A stretch of 64,000 nt of DNA, from positions 310,001-374,000 of the forward strand of contig CAWEGB010000007.1 in NCBI GenBank assembly GCA_963808545.1, in the 5' to 3' direction. The number at the start of each line of letters is the position of its first letter. Position 1 is the stretch's first letter. The stretch is from JACVRW01 sp963808545 (GTDB lineage: Bacteria > Actinomycetota > Thermoleophilia > Solirubrobacterales > Thermoleophilaceae). Shown here piece after piece: positions 49,566-58,858 of this stretch. The notes beneath the pieces are model-generated. The model had not been told where the DNA came from. It saw nothing but the letters and a program-made list of their open reading frames with translations, and did no database searches. The translations under genes were made by a program, and so were the position numbers.

Positions 49566-51751
49566 CCGGGCCGCACCCCGGTCGTGCGCTGACGCTCCCG
49601 GAAGGCCTGCACGCGCTGGGCGTTCAGGGCGTCGATCGACTCCAGGAAGTTGCCCTGGTCGTAGCCGTCGACGGCGATCAGGCTCACCGGCAGCCCACGT
49701 TTGCGAGCACATTCACGAGCCCGCCCGAGGAGGACCTTGTCGGTCTGGAACGGCTCGTTGGCCGGCAGCCGGGGCGGGAACAGGTCGGCCCAGTGGTTGA
49801 GCATGAGGAACGGGCTCGACTCGTCGCCCCGGTAGCGCTTGCAGCGCAGCTGATTCACCTTCTTGGCGCCCAGCGGGGTGTCCTGGACGAACGAGAAGCC
49901 GTCCTGATACCAGGGCACTGTTCCGTCGGCGTCCTTCTCGGTGAAGACGACGACCCGCTTGTTGCTGCGTACCAGGCCTCCCAGCGTGGGCAGCGGCTTG
50001 TTGCGGTCGAGCGTGGCCACGTACCGGGTGAGCTTCGCGCGGTCGAAGACCTTCTCGATCTCCTCGGGAGGCACGTAGGGCTCGATGAAGAGGATCACCA
50101 CCTCCCCACGCCTCTCCTCGAGGAACTCACGGATCTGGTTGAGCGAATCGACCATCGGGGTGGCGCCCAGCTCACAGGTGGTGTGGCAGAGCCACACGTC
50201 GCGCTCGCCGCTGGTGTCTCCCGCTCCGAGCCTGCCGGCCAGGCGCTCGGCCGCCTGGAGCACGGGCCCCGGCAGGGCCGCCGCCACGCGGTTGCGGCTG
50301 CGGCCCTCGGCCTCGAAGTCGGTGCGCACCTTGCCGTTGGCGGCCTTGACGCCCCAGTGTGGGTCGATGAGAAAGAGACGAATCCCGTCCTCGAGCTGGC
50401 GCTTGATGGTGCGCCGCTGGTTCGAGATGAACCAGCCGGGGCTGTCGGCGGCCGAGAACGAGTTGTGCGTTCCGCCGAACACGACCTCGTTCAGCGGCAG
50501 CTCGCACAGGGAGACCGATCCGTTGCACGCGCGGGTGGAGCTGACCTGACGGGTCGCCTGCGCCGGCTCGTCGGAGTCGGTGGCGATCAGCACCAGTCCG
50601 ACCACTGCCGCCACGCATACGACGCCGGCCGCGCCCGCCACGACGAACGCGCGGCGGCGGGTGCTCTCGTGCTCCTCGCGAGCCACTCCTCCACGCTGGA
50701 GCAGGACCAGCAGCTCGCTGGTGCCGTAGAAGATGAGATAGGCGCCGGCGAGGATCGCCGCCAGCTGGACCGTGAGCGTGGGGTTGAGCACCACGACCAC
50801 TCCGAGCAAGATCGCTCCGGCACCGCGCAGGGCGAGCCCCCAGGTGGTCTTCGGACGCCGGGTGATGCGGTCGCGCAGGCGCTCGGTGGGGCGTTGTACG
50901 TCCTCCGGGTCGAGCGCGGCGGCGGCCGCCCCGATCACCAGCCCTCCGAGGGCGAGCAGGAAGGCTCCGGATACGAGGTCGGCCAGGAAGGCGTCGAGGA
51001 GACCGGCCACCGCGTCGCGCACCTCGGTGTCGGTCAGCTCGTCCTCGCCCACCACCCCGGCCAGCGTTCGCGCTCGCAGCACCAACAGCGTCACGGCAAG
51101 GAGCACCCCCACGGCCCCCACCGCCACCCCCGTGCGGAGCACGGCGATGCGACGGTCGCGGGCCAGGGCGATGGCCCCCACGAACGCCGCGAGCGCGAGC
51201 AGCGGCAGCACGATGCCCAGCACCCGCACGGAGTCGGCCACCGCCAGCGTCTGACCGGCGAACTCGCGCCGGCGCAGCGTCACGAGCGTCGCGTCGAGAT
51301 CCTTCGGCACCTGCTTCGCCAGATTGGGCGACACCGACCGCAGCGCGAAGCGCACGAGCTCGGCCGAATCGGAGATGTCGAACAGGGCGTTCTTCTTGTC
51401 GCGCACGAAGAAGACCCTGTTGGCCTCCACCGCGGCCTGGCGAAAGACCCGGCGGAAGGGTGCGGACTGGAGCACGACGTCGGTCACCGACTCGAGCAGA
51501 GGCCGCGCTGCGGTCAGCTCCGTCGAGCCCCGGTCGATCAGGTTGACCACGATCTCGCGCCGCACGACCTTGCGCACGCCGTCGTCCTCGAGGGCCACCA
51601 GAGCCCGGTCGGCGAACGCGTCCTGGTTGACGATCTCGCTCCGGGCGTAGAAGGCGATCGTCCCGACGAACAGCAGCAGGGCGCCGAGCACCACGAGCGC
51701 ACCGCTCGCGAGCGAACGGGAACTGCCCCGCGAGGAGGGGTTGCCGGTCAT
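49562..51751 (-). CDS. Membrane protein with C-terminal PI-PLC-like phosphodiesterase domain
   Basis: 729 residues. The N-terminal ~400 include one helix (about 12-35), a ~130-residue soluble part, and six or seven further helices resembling HdeD/DUF308-type segments. The C-terminal ~300 resemble PLC-like TIM barrels: NEVVFGGTHNSFSAAD with the first catalytic His, FLIDPHWGV, CHTTCELGATPMVDSLNQI with the second, and VVILFIEPYVPPEEIEK. The active site should face outside. Likely cleaves a phosphodiester of a lipid or glycan, but some relatives are inactive. Ends by sharing CTAG with hemQ. Confidence 0.8.
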   Translation of the reverse strand: MTGNPSSRGSSRSLASGALVVLGALLLFVGTIAFYARSEIVNQDAFADRALVALEDDGVRKVVRREIVVNLIDRGSTELTAARPLLESVTDVVLQSAPFRRVFRQAAVEANRVFFVRDKKNALFDISDSAELVRFALRSVSPNLAKQVPKDLDATLVTLRRREFAGQTLAVADSVRVLGIVLPLLALAAFVGAIALARDRRIAVLRTGVAVGAVGVLLAVTLLVLRARTLAGVVGEDELTDTEVRDAVAGLLDAFLADLVSGAFLLALGGLVIGAAAAALDPEDVQRPTERLRDRITRRPKTTWGLALRGAGAILLGVVVVLNPTLTVQLAAILAGAYLIFYGTSELLVLLQRGGVAREEHESTRRRAFVVAGAAGVVCVAAVVGLVLIATDSDEPAQATRQVSSTRACNGSVSLCELPLNEVVFGGTHNSFSAADSPGWFISNQRRTIKRQLEDGIRLFLIDPHWGVKAANGKVRTDFEAEGRSRNRVAAALPGPVLQAAERLAGRLGAGDTSGERDVWLCHTTCELGATPMVDSLNQIREFLEERRGEVVILFIEPYVPPEEIEKVFDRAKLTRYVATLDRNKPLPTLGGLVRSNKRVVVFTEKDADGTVPWYQDGFSFVQDTPLGAKKVNQLRCKRYRGDESSPFLMLNHWADLFPPRLPANEPFQTDKVLLGRARECARKRGLPVSLIAVDGYDQGNFLESIDALNAQRVQAFRERQRTTGVRPG

Positions 51752-51780
51752 GGGTGCCGCGCCGTAGGGTACGAGACAAC

Positions 51781-52551
51781 TTGGTCTCGCTCGCGCAGGT
51801 CGTCCTGGAAGTGGAGGGGGGAGAGAGCTTCCTCTCGGAGGAGGGCACCCGCTCGGGTGTGATCATGCTCGCGACCACGCTGCTTTCGTTCCTGGTGATA
51901 CGCGTGAGCACCCGGCTGATGCGCAGCGACAAGGTGCCCTGGTGGCCCGGCAGCATCGTGAGCGAGGGCGGACTGCACGTGCACCATCACGTCTTCGGGA
52001 TCATCATCATGCTGTTGGCGGGCTTCGTCATGGCGCTTCAGCCGGGCAGTCCCTGGTTCGAGATCATGGCCGGGCTGTTCGGCGTGGGTGCCGGACTCAC
52101 CCTCGACGAGTTCGCGCTGTGGCTGCATCTGGAGGACGTCTACTGGGCGGAGACCGGCCGCCAGTCCGTCGACGCCGTCCTGATTGCGTGCCTCGTGGGC
52201 GGCCTCGTGCTGCTCGGCTTCCTGCCCTTCAGCACCGAGGACAGCGCCCCCGTGATCATCGTCACGCTGGTGGTGATCCTGGCCATCGCGGGGCTTGCAA
52301 TCTTCAAGGGCAAGGTCTTCATGGGCATCGCCGGGGTCCTGTTCCCGCTGGTCGCCGTCATCGGCGCGATACGGCTCGCCAAGCCCAACTCGCCGTGGGC
52401 GCGGCGCTTCTACAAGCCGGGCAGCAGGAAGCTCGCGCGTTCCGAGGTGCGTTACGAGCGGCACACCCGCCGCTACCAGCGCTTCCAGGACCAGATCGCC
52501 GGAGCGCCGATGCCCGACCATCCTTCGGACTCCAAGGAAGCGGGCGTCTGA
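51781..52551 (+). CDS. Hypothetical integral membrane protein with HHH motif
   Basis: 256 residues from TTG at 51781, which follows TAGGGT by ten bases; GTG at 51754 would add nine and lies only two bases from the divergent gene. Four to five helices: about 22-42, 65-85, 90-108, 125-150 and 160-190. A conserved-looking loop EGGLHVHHHVFGI holds three consecutive His and the next helix ends with acidic DEFALWLHLED, together suggesting a membrane metal site. The C-terminus is basic and soluble. I do not recognise a named family. Confidence 0.72.
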   Translation: MVSLAQVVLEVEGGESFLSEEGTRSGVIMLATTLLSFLVIRVSTRLMRSDKVPWWPGSIVSEGGLHVHHHVFGIIIMLLAGFVMALQPGSPWFEIMAGLFGVGAGLTLDEFALWLHLEDVYWAETGRQSVDAVLIACLVGGLVLLGFLPFSTEDSAPVIIVTLVVILAIAGLAIFKGKVFMGIAGVLFPLVAVIGAIRLAKPNSPWARRFYKPGSRKLARSEVRYERHTRRYQRFQDQIAGAPMPDHPSDSKEAGV

Positions 52552-52632
52552 ACGGTCGCAGGTCGCGACGAGCACCTGCAGAAACTAACCGGGTTCGAGG
52601 ATCGAGGGTGGCGCAGAGGCGCCATCAGCCAC

Positions 52633-54054
52633 CTAACGCGCGGCCGGCTGCTCCTGCTGGGCGGCTGCGAGCAGCTCCTCGAAGCTGCAGAGCTTGACCC
52701 GCGGGCGGCCGTGGGGTTCCCCGGCGGCCTTCTCCGCGCTGTCGATGGCCAGCCAGCCGTCGTAGGAGATCGCGTCGGGGCAACGCTCGGCCACCAGGCG
52801 GTCGAGCGAATCGCGGTCGGGATCGGCGGGGTCGAGCAGCCGCCCGGCGTCGAGGTCCTCCAGCAGGAGCTCCACCGTCTCCTGGGCGTCGCGCTTGTTC
52901 GTGCCGATGATCCCGGTGGGCCCCCGCTTGATCCAGCCCGCCACGTACTGGCCGGTGACCTGACCGCCCTCCTCGGCCACCACTCGCCCCCGGTCGTTGG
53001 GAATGATGGCCCGGCGCTGGTCGAACGGCAGTCCCTCCAGCGGGGTGCCGCGGTAGCCGATCGAGCGGAACACCAGTCCGCAGGCGATCTCCTCGGAGGT
53101 GTCCTTGGGCCGCGGCCGGATCTGGCCCGAGTCGTCGTGGGCCAGCTCGTTGTGGCCGATCCGGATCCCCTCCACGCGCTCCTCGCCCATGATCTCCAGC
53201 GGGGACACGAGAAAGCGCAGCACGATGCGGCGGTGCTTGCCCTCCAGAGGGCGCTGTGCGTACTCGTGCACGATCTTCACGTTCTTCTTCGCCGTGTTGT
53301 GAGCGGCGTCCGAGTCGATGAACTCGCTCGAGAGCGGGTCGAGCTCGGCCTCGCCGGGATCGACGTATATGTCGGCGTGGGTCATGGCGCCGAGCTCGAG
53401 CAGCTCGGGGTTGGTGAAGGCCGCCTGGGCCGGGCCACGCCGGCCGAGCACGAAGATCTCGCGCACCTTCGATTCGGCCAGCGCCTCGAGCGCGTGGTCG
53501 GCCACGTCGGTCGCTCTCAGCTCGTCCGGGGTGAGGGCCAGCATGCGAGCCACGTCGGCCGCCACGTTGCCGTTGCCCACCACCACCGCGCTCTCGGCCG
53601 AGAGATCGAACACGAGGTCGCGGTAGTCGGGATGGCCGTTGTACCAGGCCACGAACTCGGTGGCCGCCCAGCTGCCGGGGAGGTCCTCGCCCGGGATCCC
53701 CATGCGCCGGTCGGTCTGGGCGCCCACCGCGTAGATCACCGCGTGGTAGCGGCCGGTCAGGTCGTCGTGGGTGATGTCCCGGCCGAGCTCCACGTTGCCG
53801 TAGAAGCGAAAGCCGGGCTGAGCGGCGATCTTCTCGTACACCCGCGAGACCGCCTTGATGTTCGGGTGGTCGGGCGCCACACCACCGCGCACCAGCCCCC
53901 ACGGCGTCGGCAAACGGTCGAACACATCCACCTCGACTCGCAGGTCGGGGTGCGACTTCGAGTTGAACAGCGCCCCGGCCGCATAGAAACCCGACGGCCC
54001 GGAGCCGACGATCGCTACGCGAAGCGGAATCTCAGGGGTGCCGATCGTTGCCAT
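52633..54054 (-). CDS. fprA: Ferredoxin/adrenodoxin-type NADP reductase FprA
   Basis: 473 residues. FAD and NADPH enzyme that passes electrons between NADPH and ferredoxins, for example to P450s. FAD motif GSGPSGFYAAGALF near 17, the family block LPTPWGLVRGGVAPDHP, the NADPH-binding GNGNVAADVARML near 160, LGRRGPAQAAFTNPELLELG, and C-terminal GWIKRGPTGIIGTNKRDAQETV are all characteristic of FprA/adrenodoxin reductase. ATG at 54054. The last residues are Gln/Ala-rich. No ferredoxin gene is adjacent. Confidence 0.95.
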   Translation of the reverse strand: MATIGTPEIPLRVAIVGSGPSGFYAAGALFNSKSHPDLRVEVDVFDRLPTPWGLVRGGVAPDHPNIKAVSRVYEKIAAQPGFRFYGNVELGRDITHDDLTGRYHAVIYAVGAQTDRRMGIPGEDLPGSWAATEFVAWYNGHPDYRDLVFDLSAESAVVVGNGNVAADVARMLALTPDELRATDVADHALEALAESKVREIFVLGRRGPAQAAFTNPELLELGAMTHADIYVDPGEAELDPLSSEFIDSDAAHNTAKKNVKIVHEYAQRPLEGKHRRIVLRFLVSPLEIMGEERVEGIRIGHNELAHDDSGQIRPRPKDTSEEIACGLVFRSIGYRGTPLEGLPFDQRRAIIPNDRGRVVAEEGGQVTGQYVAGWIKRGPTGIIGTNKRDAQETVELLLEDLDAGRLLDPADPDRDSLDRLVAERCPDAISYDGWLAIDSAEKAAGEPHGRPRVKLCSFEELLAAAQQEQPAAR

Positions 54055-54105
54055 GAAGCTGCGCCGGACCCCGCCGAGGGGCCGGGCCGGGCCAGCTTCG
54101 CGACT

Positions 54106-55020
54106 CTAGCGATCGGCCTCTTCCTCGTCGCCCATCACGAGATCGATGGCCGAGACGGTCTCCATCGGCGTGATGACGACCGCCTCGTCGGCAGGCGCAT
54201 CGGCCTCCTCCGCGGCGGGCTCCTCGAGCGGGACCGGCGCCGGCGGCGCCTGTGGGGCGACCACCTCGACGGACCGCTCGGGCTCGGACTCGGCGACGGG
54301 CACGAGCTCCGGCTGGGGCTCGACGACCGGCTCGGGCTCAGGCTCGGGCTCGACCTGGACTACGGGGTCGGGCTCCGGCTCAACCTCCATCTCCGGCTCG
54401 GGCTCCAGCTCGACGACGGGCTCCGCCTCCGCCTCGAGAACCTCCGGCTGCTTCGAGGGCTCGAAGGGCCGCAGCTCGGGCGCGAGCGGCTCCTCCGCGA
54501 GACGCTCGGACGGCAGCTCGGGCAGTGTCACCGCGGGCACGGCAGCCGGCGCAGGAACGGGAGCGGCCGGGGCCGGCGCAGCGGCGTCCACCACGACCGT
54601 TCCGCCGGCCAGGTCGCCGAGGCGCTGGCGGCGCTCGCCGGTGACCAGCATCACGATCAGGCCGACCAGGTAGAGAGCGATGCCGTCGATCACCCGCAGG
54701 ATCGTCCGCACGAAGATCTCTCGCATGCCCGCGTGGCCGCCGTCGGCGCGGACGACGCGGAGCTTCATGAGCCGCTTGCCGATCGTCTGCCCGCCGCCGG
54801 ACTCGCAGGCGAAGTAGTAGTAGAGCGCCCAGCCCAGAAAGATCACTTCCAGGGCCGGGGTGAACTCGACCTCGCCCCCGTTCAGGGCACCGGCCACGAA
54901 GCCGATCAGGGCGGCGCCCGCAACGAGCACGACCAGGTCGATGAGAGCGGCCAGCACGCGACGGTTGTCTAGCCGCGGGCCGGACGCGGGAACAGCGGAG
55001 GCATGCGCGATGGCGTTCAT
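54106..55020 (-). CDS. RDD-domain membrane protein with long acidic Glu-Pro tail
   Basis: 304 residues. Residues ~15-150 form an RDD domain of three helices (RVLAALIDLVVLVAGAALIG, then LGWALYYYFACESGGG with QTIGKRLMKLRVVRADGG, and RVIDGIALYLVGLIVML). The C-terminal half is disordered: an Ala/Pro linker, then many Glu-Pro and Glu-Val repeats rich in acid, ending with MGDEEEADR. Such tails can span the wall or bind cations. RDD proteins include ion transporters and uncharacterised proteins. It diverges from ppx. Confidence 0.85.
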   Translation of the reverse strand: MNAIAHASAVPASGPRLDNRRVLAALIDLVVLVAGAALIGFVAGALNGGEVEFTPALEVIFLGWALYYYFACESGGGQTIGKRLMKLRVVRADGGHAGMREIFVRTILRVIDGIALYLVGLIVMLVTGERRQRLGDLAGGTVVVDAAAPAPAAPVPAPAAVPAVTLPELPSERLAEEPLAPELRPFEPSKQPEVLEAEAEPVVELEPEPEMEVEPEPDPVVQVEPEPEPEPVVEPQPELVPVAESEPERSVEVVAPQAPPAPVPLEEPAAEEADAPADEAVVITPMETVSAIDLVMGDEEEADR

Positions 55021-55106
55021 CCGACCTTCGATCGGCGCCTGCCGCGCATCCTTGACCCGTTGCCCTGAACTCCGGACGGTTCGCGAAACGGCAATGATCC
55101 GCAGCA

Positions 55107-56621
55107 GTGGAGCGAATGGCCGTGATCGACATGGGTTCGAACTCGTGGCGCCTGGTGGTCTACGGCTACGAGCCGGGGACGCCGTGGTGGAGCCTCGTCG
55201 ACGAGATCCGGGAGCCGGTGCGGGTGAGCGCCGGGATGGCCGAGGAGGGCGCGATCCGGCCCGAGCGCTTCGAGCTCGCCCTGCACACCGCGGCGGTGTT
55301 CTCGGCCTTCTGCCGCGCTTCGGGAGTCGGCGAGATCGAGGCCGTGGCCACGAGCGCGATCCGCGACGCCCGCAACGGGCCCGACCTGCTCGAACGCATC
55401 GAGGAGCACAGCGGGCTCGTGCCGCGGGTGATCAGCGGCGGCGAGGAGGCGGGCTACGGGGCCCTGGCCATCGCCAACTCCACCACCATCGAGGACGGCT
55501 GCGGGCTCGACATGGGCGGCGGCAGCATCCAGGCCATCCGCATCGAGGACCGGCGGATGACCGACTCGATCTCGCGCCCGCTCGGCTCGGTTCGCGTGAG
55601 CGAGGACTTCCTCCCCGGCGAGAAGGCCACCGGCAAGTCCCAGAAGGCCCTGCGCCGTCACGTGGCCGACGAGCTGGGAGGCGTCGAATGGTGGGAGGAC
55701 GGCGGGAGGCTGGTGGGCACCGGCGGGACGATCCGCAACCTGGCCTCGGCCGCCATGAAGCGGCTCGATCTGCCGGACATCGACGTACAGGGCTTCCTCC
55801 TCTCGCGAGACGCCGTGGAGGAGCTGATCGACGAGCTGGCGGGACGGCCCGCCTCCAAGCGCGGCAACGTGAGGGGCATAAAGCCTGACCGCGGCGACGT
55901 GATCCTCGGCGGCGCCCTGGTGCTGGCCGCCGCCATGGAGAGCGGCGGCTTCGAGGCGATCGAGGTGACCGAGGCCGGGCTGCGGGAGGGCATCTTCTTC
56001 GAGCGCCTGCTCGGCGAGCGCCGGCTGTTCGAGGACCTGCGGACCGAGTCGGTGGAGAACCTGGCCCACCGCTTCGTGCACGACCCCGACCACCCCAACC
56101 ACGTGGCCGCGCTCTCCCTCCAGATGTTCGACGGCCTACTGGAGGCGGGCCTGCACGACTACGGCTCGCCGGAGCGCGAGCTGCTCTGGGCGGCATGCAT
56201 CCTGCACGACATCGGCACGGCGATCGACTACGACGACCACCACCGTCACTCGCACTACCTGATCCTCAACGCCGGGCTGCCCGGCTTCACCCCGCGCGAG
56301 CTCGTGCTGATCGGGCTGATCGCGCGCTACCACCGCAAGGGAGAACCCGACGCTTCGGAGTTGGGCGACCTCGCGGAGAGGGGGGACGGTCAGCGGCTGC
56401 TGCTGCTGTGCGCGATCATCCGCCTGGCCGAGCAGTTCGAGCGCAGCCGCGACCGCTCGATCGGCAGCGTCAGCGTCGCCACCGCCAACGGCGCGGTGGA
56501 GCTGCGGCCCGTCACCGAGTCCGGTGGCGACCCGAGCGTGCCGATCTGGGCGGCCCGCCGCAACGCCGACCTGCTGGCCGGCGCCGTGGAGCGGTCGGTG
56601 GACGTGACCGACCCGGTCTAG
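55107..56621 (+). CDS. ppx: Ppx/GppA exopolyphosphatase/pppGpp phosphatase
   Basis: 504 residues from GTG. N-terminal ASKHA fold with phosphate-1 motif DMGSNSWRLVVY, second phosphate loop DMGGGSIQAI near 135, GTGGTIRNLA near 205, and the family block EVTEAGLREGIFFE near 295. The C-terminal part (about 310-470) is an HD-type domain with HDIGTAIDYDDHHRHSHY. Acts on polyphosphate or guanosine pentaphosphate; sequence does not separate the two. AATGAT lies eight bases before the GTG. Its stop shares CTAG with the convergent FAH gene. Confidence 0.9.
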   Translation: MERMAVIDMGSNSWRLVVYGYEPGTPWWSLVDEIREPVRVSAGMAEEGAIRPERFELALHTAAVFSAFCRASGVGEIEAVATSAIRDARNGPDLLERIEEHSGLVPRVISGGEEAGYGALAIANSTTIEDGCGLDMGGGSIQAIRIEDRRMTDSISRPLGSVRVSEDFLPGEKATGKSQKALRRHVADELGGVEWWEDGGRLVGTGGTIRNLASAAMKRLDLPDIDVQGFLLSRDAVEELIDELAGRPASKRGNVRGIKPDRGDVILGGALVLAAAMESGGFEAIEVTEAGLREGIFFERLLGERRLFEDLRTESVENLAHRFVHDPDHPNHVAALSLQMFDGLLEAGLHDYGSPERELLWAACILHDIGTAIDYDDHHRHSHYLILNAGLPGFTPRELVLIGLIARYHRKGEPDASELGDLAERGDGQRLLLLCAIIRLAEQFERSRDRSIGSVSVATANGAVELRPVTESGGDPSVPIWAARRNADLLAGAVERSVDVTDPV

Positions 56622-57430
56622 GCGAGCTTCGTCTCGAGCACGCCCAGCGTCGGCGCGCTGATCACGACCTCGTCACCCGGCGCGAGCCATACCTTGGGGT
56701 CGCGCAGGCTGCCTACGCCCGCCGGGGTCCCCGTGGACACCACGTCGCCGGGTTCGAGGGTCATCAGCATCGAGAGGTAGGCCACGAGCGCCGGGATCGA
56801 GTGAACGAGGTCCGCGGTGGTGCCCTGCTGCATCTGCTCGCCGTTGAGCGTGAGCTCGAACTCGATCGCGTCGTGGGGGCCGGCCTCGTCGGGCGTGACC
56901 AGCGCCGGGCCGCACGGCGCCGACCCGTCGAACACCTTGCCGGGCATCCACTGCGGCGTCTTGAACTGGTAGTCGCGGGCTGAGAGGTCGTTGAGGAGCA
57001 TGTAGCCCGCCAGGTGGTCGAGCGCGTCCTCCTCGCTCACGTCCTTGGCCCGCCTGCCGATCACGAACGCCACCTCGGCCTCGTAGTCGACCCGGCTCCA
57101 GGGCGGCAGCTTCACCGTCGCGCCCGTGGGCACGATCGCGTTGGCGAACTTGGCGAAGAAGGTGGGCAGCTTCGGAGCCTCCTTGCCCTGCTCCTCGGCG
57201 TGGGCGTGGTAGTTCTGGCCGATGCACACGAGCTTGCCCGGGCGCGCCAGCGGCGCCAGCAGGGTGACCTCGTCGAGCGGCAGCGCCTCGCCGCTCTCCT
57301 CGGGAGCTTCGGGGAGCCCTTCGGCCACCAGGGAGTCGAGGCTGGGCATCCCTTCGAGGGGATGCACGCGCCCGTCCCGCAGGACGGCGGCGGCCGGACC
57401 CGACTCGGTTTTCACGCTCACCAGCCTCAT
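56618..57430 (-). CDS. Fumarylacetoacetate hydrolase-family protein
   Basis: 270 residues from ATG 57430. Features of the FAH C-terminal domain: CIGQNYHAHAEEQGKE near 69, the metal-binding Glu pair in VDYEAEVAFVIGRRAKDVS, LLNDLSARDYQ, KVFDGSAPCGPALV and STGTPAGVGSLRDP. Members include 2-hydroxyhepta-2,4-diene-1,7-dioate isomerases, acylpyruvases and oxaloacetate decarboxylases; which of these applies is open. No aromatic-degradation genes are adjacent. TAGGGT lies ten bases before the start. Ends at the CTAG shared with ppx. Confidence 0.92.
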   Translation of the reverse strand: MRLVSVKTESGPAAAVLRDGRVHPLEGMPSLDSLVAEGLPEAPEESGEALPLDEVTLLAPLARPGKLVCIGQNYHAHAEEQGKEAPKLPTFFAKFANAIVPTGATVKLPPWSRVDYEAEVAFVIGRRAKDVSEEDALDHLAGYMLLNDLSARDYQFKTPQWMPGKVFDGSAPCGPALVTPDEAGPHDAIEFELTLNGEQMQQGTTADLVHSIPALVAYLSMLMTLEPGDVVSTGTPAGVGSLRDPKVWLAPGDEVVISAPTLGVLETKLA

Positions 57431-57445
57431 CGCGGCCCCCACCCT

Positions 57446-58849
57446 ATGCGTACCCTCAAAGCGATGCCCAAGGACATGCCCAAGGGGCGAGTGCGCCGAG
57501 CCGCCAAGGTCGGAAAGCTCGCCGGCGGTCAGGCCGCTCGCGGCTACGTGACCAAGGCGGCCAACCTCACCCGTGACGAGGAGGGCCGCCGCGCGGCCGC
57601 CGATCGTCGCCAGATGGAGGCCGCCGAGCAGATCTTCGACGTGCTCGGCCAGATGAAGGGAGCGGCCATGAAGGTCGGCCAGGTGGCGTCCTTCATCGAC
57701 ACGGGCGCCTTCCCGCCCGAGTTCCAGGACCGCGTCCAGGCCAAGCTGGCCGAGCTGCGCGACGCGGCGCCGCGCGTCCCCTTCGAGCGCATGAAGAAGG
57801 TTGTCGAGGACGACCTGGGCGAGAAGCTGGAGGACGTCTTCTCCGAGTTCGAAGCGGAGGCCGTGGCGGCCGCCTCGATCGGACAGGTCTACCGGGCGCG
57901 CCTGCGAGACGACGGCCGCGAGGTGGCCGTGAAGGTCCAGTACCCCGGCGTGGCCCAGGCCGTGCGGGCGGACCTGCAGAACCTCGGGCTCATCATGCGG
58001 GTGGCCAAGCGCATCGCGCCGGGGATGGACGCCAAGGCGATGACGGCCGAGATCAAGGAGCGGCTCACCGACGAGCTCGACTACGAGCACGAGGCGCAGC
58101 AGCACAGGGCCTTTGCCCGCAGCTGGCGCGGGCACCCGTTCATCTACGTGCCGGCCGTGGTGACGGAGCTCTGCACCGAGCACGTGCTGGTGACCGAGTG
58201 GGTCGAGGGCATCGGCTTCGAGGAGGTGCGCGAGCTGGACGACGCTACCGTCGATCGCTTCGGCGAGATCGTGTTCCGCTTCTTCTTCGGCTCGCTCTAC
58301 CGCAACGGACACTTCTCGGGCGACCCCCACCCGGGCAACTACCGGCTCATGGACGACGGACGGGTGGCGTTCATCGACTTCGGGATGTCGAAGCGGGTGG
58401 CGCGCGAGGACATCGACGCCGAGATCGAGGCGATGCGGCTGGCCATGGATGGTGACGTCGAGGGGCTGCACCGGCAGCTGGGAGCGATGGGCTTCTTCGA
58501 CCCCGACGACCCGGAGGTCACCCCGGAGGCCGTCTTCGAGCATTTCCACGACGTGACCGCCTGGTACATCGAGGACCGCGAGGTGACGATCGACCGGGAG
58601 CTGGTGGCCCAGGTGCTGATCGACTTCGGCGACCCCCGCTCGCGCCACTGGCAGCTGATGAAGCGGGAAACGATGCCGCCTCAGTCGATGCTGGCCCGTC
58701 GCATGGAGGCGCTCACCCTCGGCGTGCTCGGGCAGCTGGGCGCCACGGCGAACTGGCACCGCATCGGTCGGGAGTGGCTGTTCGGCGACCCGCCCTCCAC
58801 CGACCTCGGGGGCCTCGAGGAGCCGTTCCACGACAAGGCGGCTGCGTAG
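57446..58849 (+). CDS. ABC1/UbiB (AarF)-family atypical kinase
   Basis: 467 residues from ATG 57446 (a second ATG six codons in is possible). UbiB family marks: KxGQ motif AMKVGQVASFID near 65, the Ala-rich loop AAASIGQVYRARL replacing the Gly-rich loop, the ATP Lys in VAVKVQYPG, SGDPHPGNYRLMDDG catalytic loop, and FIDFGMSKR with the metal Asp. These enzymes support quinone or lipid metabolism; actinobacteria use menaquinone, so the role is not ubiquinone synthesis. It diverges from the FAH gene by 15 bp. No C-terminal membrane pair is seen. Confidence 0.92.
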   Translation: MRTLKAMPKDMPKGRVRRAAKVGKLAGGQAARGYVTKAANLTRDEEGRRAAADRRQMEAAEQIFDVLGQMKGAAMKVGQVASFIDTGAFPPEFQDRVQAKLAELRDAAPRVPFERMKKVVEDDLGEKLEDVFSEFEAEAVAAASIGQVYRARLRDDGREVAVKVQYPGVAQAVRADLQNLGLIMRVAKRIAPGMDAKAMTAEIKERLTDELDYEHEAQQHRAFARSWRGHPFIYVPAVVTELCTEHVLVTEWVEGIGFEEVRELDDATVDRFGEIVFRFFFGSLYRNGHFSGDPHPGNYRLMDDGRVAFIDFGMSKRVAREDIDAEIEAMRLAMDGDVEGLHRQLGAMGFFDPDDPEVTPEAVFEHFHDVTAWYIEDREVTIDRELVAQVLIDFGDPRSRHWQLMKRETMPPQSMLARRMEALTLGVLGQLGATANWHRIGREWLFGDPPSTDLGGLEEPFHDKAAA

Positions 58850-58858
58850 GCTCGGCCG

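Noticed and set aside
53680..53700. Universal misreading of CCCGGG as the cause of all frame breaks
   Set aside because: CCCGGG inside fprA encodes the expected GIPGEDLPG residues in frame, so the motif is not always wrong.
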